Below, piece by piece: positions 6,992-7,852 of a stretch of 7,852 nt of DNA. Positions within the stretch are counted from its first letter, which is position 1. Each line of letters opens with the position of its first letter. The DNA comes from Verrucomicrobiia bacterium. GTDB lineage: Bacteria; Verrucomicrobiota; Verrucomicrobiia; Limisphaerales; JAUIHU01. Where the stretch lies: positions 1 through 7,852 of the forward strand of contig JAUIHU010000189.1 of the NCBI GenBank assembly GCA_030432175.1, read 5' to 3'. The notes below the pieces were generated by a model. It saw only the letters and a list, made by a program, of their open reading frames with translations. It made no database searches and was not told the origin of the DNA. The translations under genes were made by a program, and so were the position numbers.

Positions 6992-7678
6992 ATGAATATA
7001 CAACAGATCATAGATTTATGGATGTCTGGTGGATGGGTAATGATTCCATTGCTTGCATTAAGTCTATTTATATACGGACTATCCTGTCAGCTTTTAGTTT
7101 ATTTCAGTAAAAGGACTTATCTGAAGTTTTCAGATAGCGATTGGCTTCACTGGGTGAATAATCCATCTGAAGGTCAAGGTGAACTGGGAGAGATTATTCG
7201 TTACACGCAGGATGGAAAAGAAAATGAAGACACCATTCGGGATCGTTTTACGGAAGTGATTTTGTCCAAAATTCCAAGTCTGGATCGAAAGTTGAATTTG
7301 TTAAATACCCTGGTTGCAACAGCTCCATTGATGGGGTTATTAGGAACAGTGCTGGGAATGTTAACCACATTCTCAGGAATTGCCGGAGGCGGGGGAAAAA
7401 CAATTGACCTGATTTCCGGTGGAATATCTGAAGCTCTGATAACGACCGAAATGGGGTTGTTGATAGCGATTCCAGGATATTTCTTTGGATACCTGCTGAA
7501 GCGTAAGCGGGATGAATTAGAAACCTTTTTGGTTCATGTTGAAACAGTGACACTGCAACAGAAATTCACCAGCAAGTATTTTGATGATTCCAATTCGCCA
7601 ACATCCAGACCTCCCAGTATGCAGGGTAAAACCAGCTCAGACCTGGAAGACTCGGATTTGGAGTGGTCCCCGGCATAA
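6992..7678 (+). CDS. exbB: ExbB (MotA/TolQ/ExbB family proton channel subunit)
   Basis: This 228-residue inner-membrane protein has the normal size and three-span topology of ExbB/TolQ: spans near 13-36, 104-128 and 149-170, with a large cytoplasmic loop between the first two. The signature LVATAPLMGLLGTVLGM (107-123) and GISEALITTEMGLLIAIP (144-161) are clear, and the glutamate in SEAL (147) is kept. It should assemble with ExbD into the proton-motive-force motor that energises TonB. It closely parallels the C-terminal half of the preceding protein, consistent with an old duplication. The C-terminal tail (about 195-228) is hydrophilic, rich in Ser, Pro and Asp, and probably disordered. The start is ATG 6992 with only a weak GAG upstream. 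The gene lies 47 nt after its neighbour and 53 nt before exbD, so it is probably in the same operon. Confidence 0.95.
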   Translation: MNIQQIIDLWMSGGWVMIPLLALSLFIYGLSCQLLVYFSKRTYLKFSDSDWLHWVNNPSEGQGELGEIIRYTQDGKENEDTIRDRFTEVILSKIPSLDRKLNLLNTLVATAPLMGLLGTVLGMLTTFSGIAGGGGKTIDLISGGISEALITTEMGLLIAIPGYFFGYLLKRKRDELETFLVHVETVTLQQKFTSKYFDDSNSPTSRPPSMQGKTSSDLEDSDLEWSPA

Positions 7679-7731
7679 ATTTGTTATACCAACCCTCCAG
7701 ACGATTCCACTCGCAGAAATAACTAAATAAA

Positions 7732-7852
7732 ATGAGAGGCAGAAGAAGCGTACAAGATTCCGAGGAAATGTCCGAAATCAACATTTCCCCATTGATTGAC
7801 ATGGTGTTCATCCTGTTGATCTTCTTTATCGTGACAACTGTATTTGTTGAAG
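7732..7852 (+). CDS. exbD: ExbD/TolR family protein, 3'-truncated by window edge
   Basis: An open frame from ATG 7732 runs off the right edge with 40 complete codons. The product starts with a short basic and acidic cytoplasmic tail (MRGRRSVQDSEEMSE). The ExbD/TolR signature INISPLIDMVFILLIFFIV follows, beginning a single membrane span. Asp23 in PLIDM matches the essential membrane aspartate of ExbD (Asp25 in E. coli), which carries the proton. The periplasmic domain lies beyond the window. No Shine-Dalgarno is visible, and the upstream sequence is A-rich. Position directly after exbB fits the standard ExbB-ExbD order. ExbD rather than TolR is chosen from the DUF3450 and long ExbB context. 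Confidence 0.92.
   Translation, partial: MRGRRSVQDSEEMSEINISPLIDMVFILLIFFIVTTVFVE

Overview
The window looks like an ordinary chromosomal segment from a Gram-negative, double-membrane bacterium. Six genes run in one direction with short gaps, and there are no mobile-element, phage, CRISPR or RNA-gene signatures. The host is probably outside the Proteobacteria. My best guess, held weakly, is the Verrucomicrobiota/Planctomycetota (PVC) side of the tree. The reasons are moderate GC by eye, almost no Shine-Dalgarno sequences in front of the starts, a fungal STR2-like cystathionine gamma-synthase, and a DUF3450/ExbB/ExbD cluster. Sequence alone does not prove this.

Positions 1-2661 hold two overlapping genes for pyridoxal-phosphate (PLP) enzymes of the Cys/Met metabolism family. 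The first is cut by the left window edge and resembles classical cystathionine gamma-synthase/beta-lyase/gamma-lyase. The second resembles the divergent STR2-type cystathionine gamma-synthase. Together they could carry out transsulfuration between cysteine and homocysteine. The second gene is the oddest item here: its conserved reading frame extends about 70 codons upstream of its first ATG, with no ATG, GTG or TTG in that stretch. The best-placed start is an ATA codon that overlaps the TAG stop of the first gene and sits behind a good Shine-Dalgarno sequence.

Positions 2662-2797 are intergenic and contain a hairpin followed by six T. Positions 2798-4522 encode a complete bacterial-type prolyl-tRNA synthetase (proS). 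Positions 4523-4642 contain two inverted repeats: a short one followed by a T-run, and a perfect 13-bp one whose right arm touches the start codon of the next gene.

Positions 4643-7852 are the first part of a TonB-energising operon: an exported coiled-coil DUF3450 protein, an ExbB/TolQ-family protein with a long exported coiled-coil N-terminal domain (the TtpC-like arrangement), a normal-size ExbB, and the first 40 codons of an ExbD cut by the right edge. The products should form an inner-membrane proton-motive-force motor whose periplasmic extensions work with a TonB protein, probably encoded just beyond the window, to drive outer-membrane transport. No wholly new system is visible. The non-canonical start and the hairpin at the head of the motor operon deserve the most attention.
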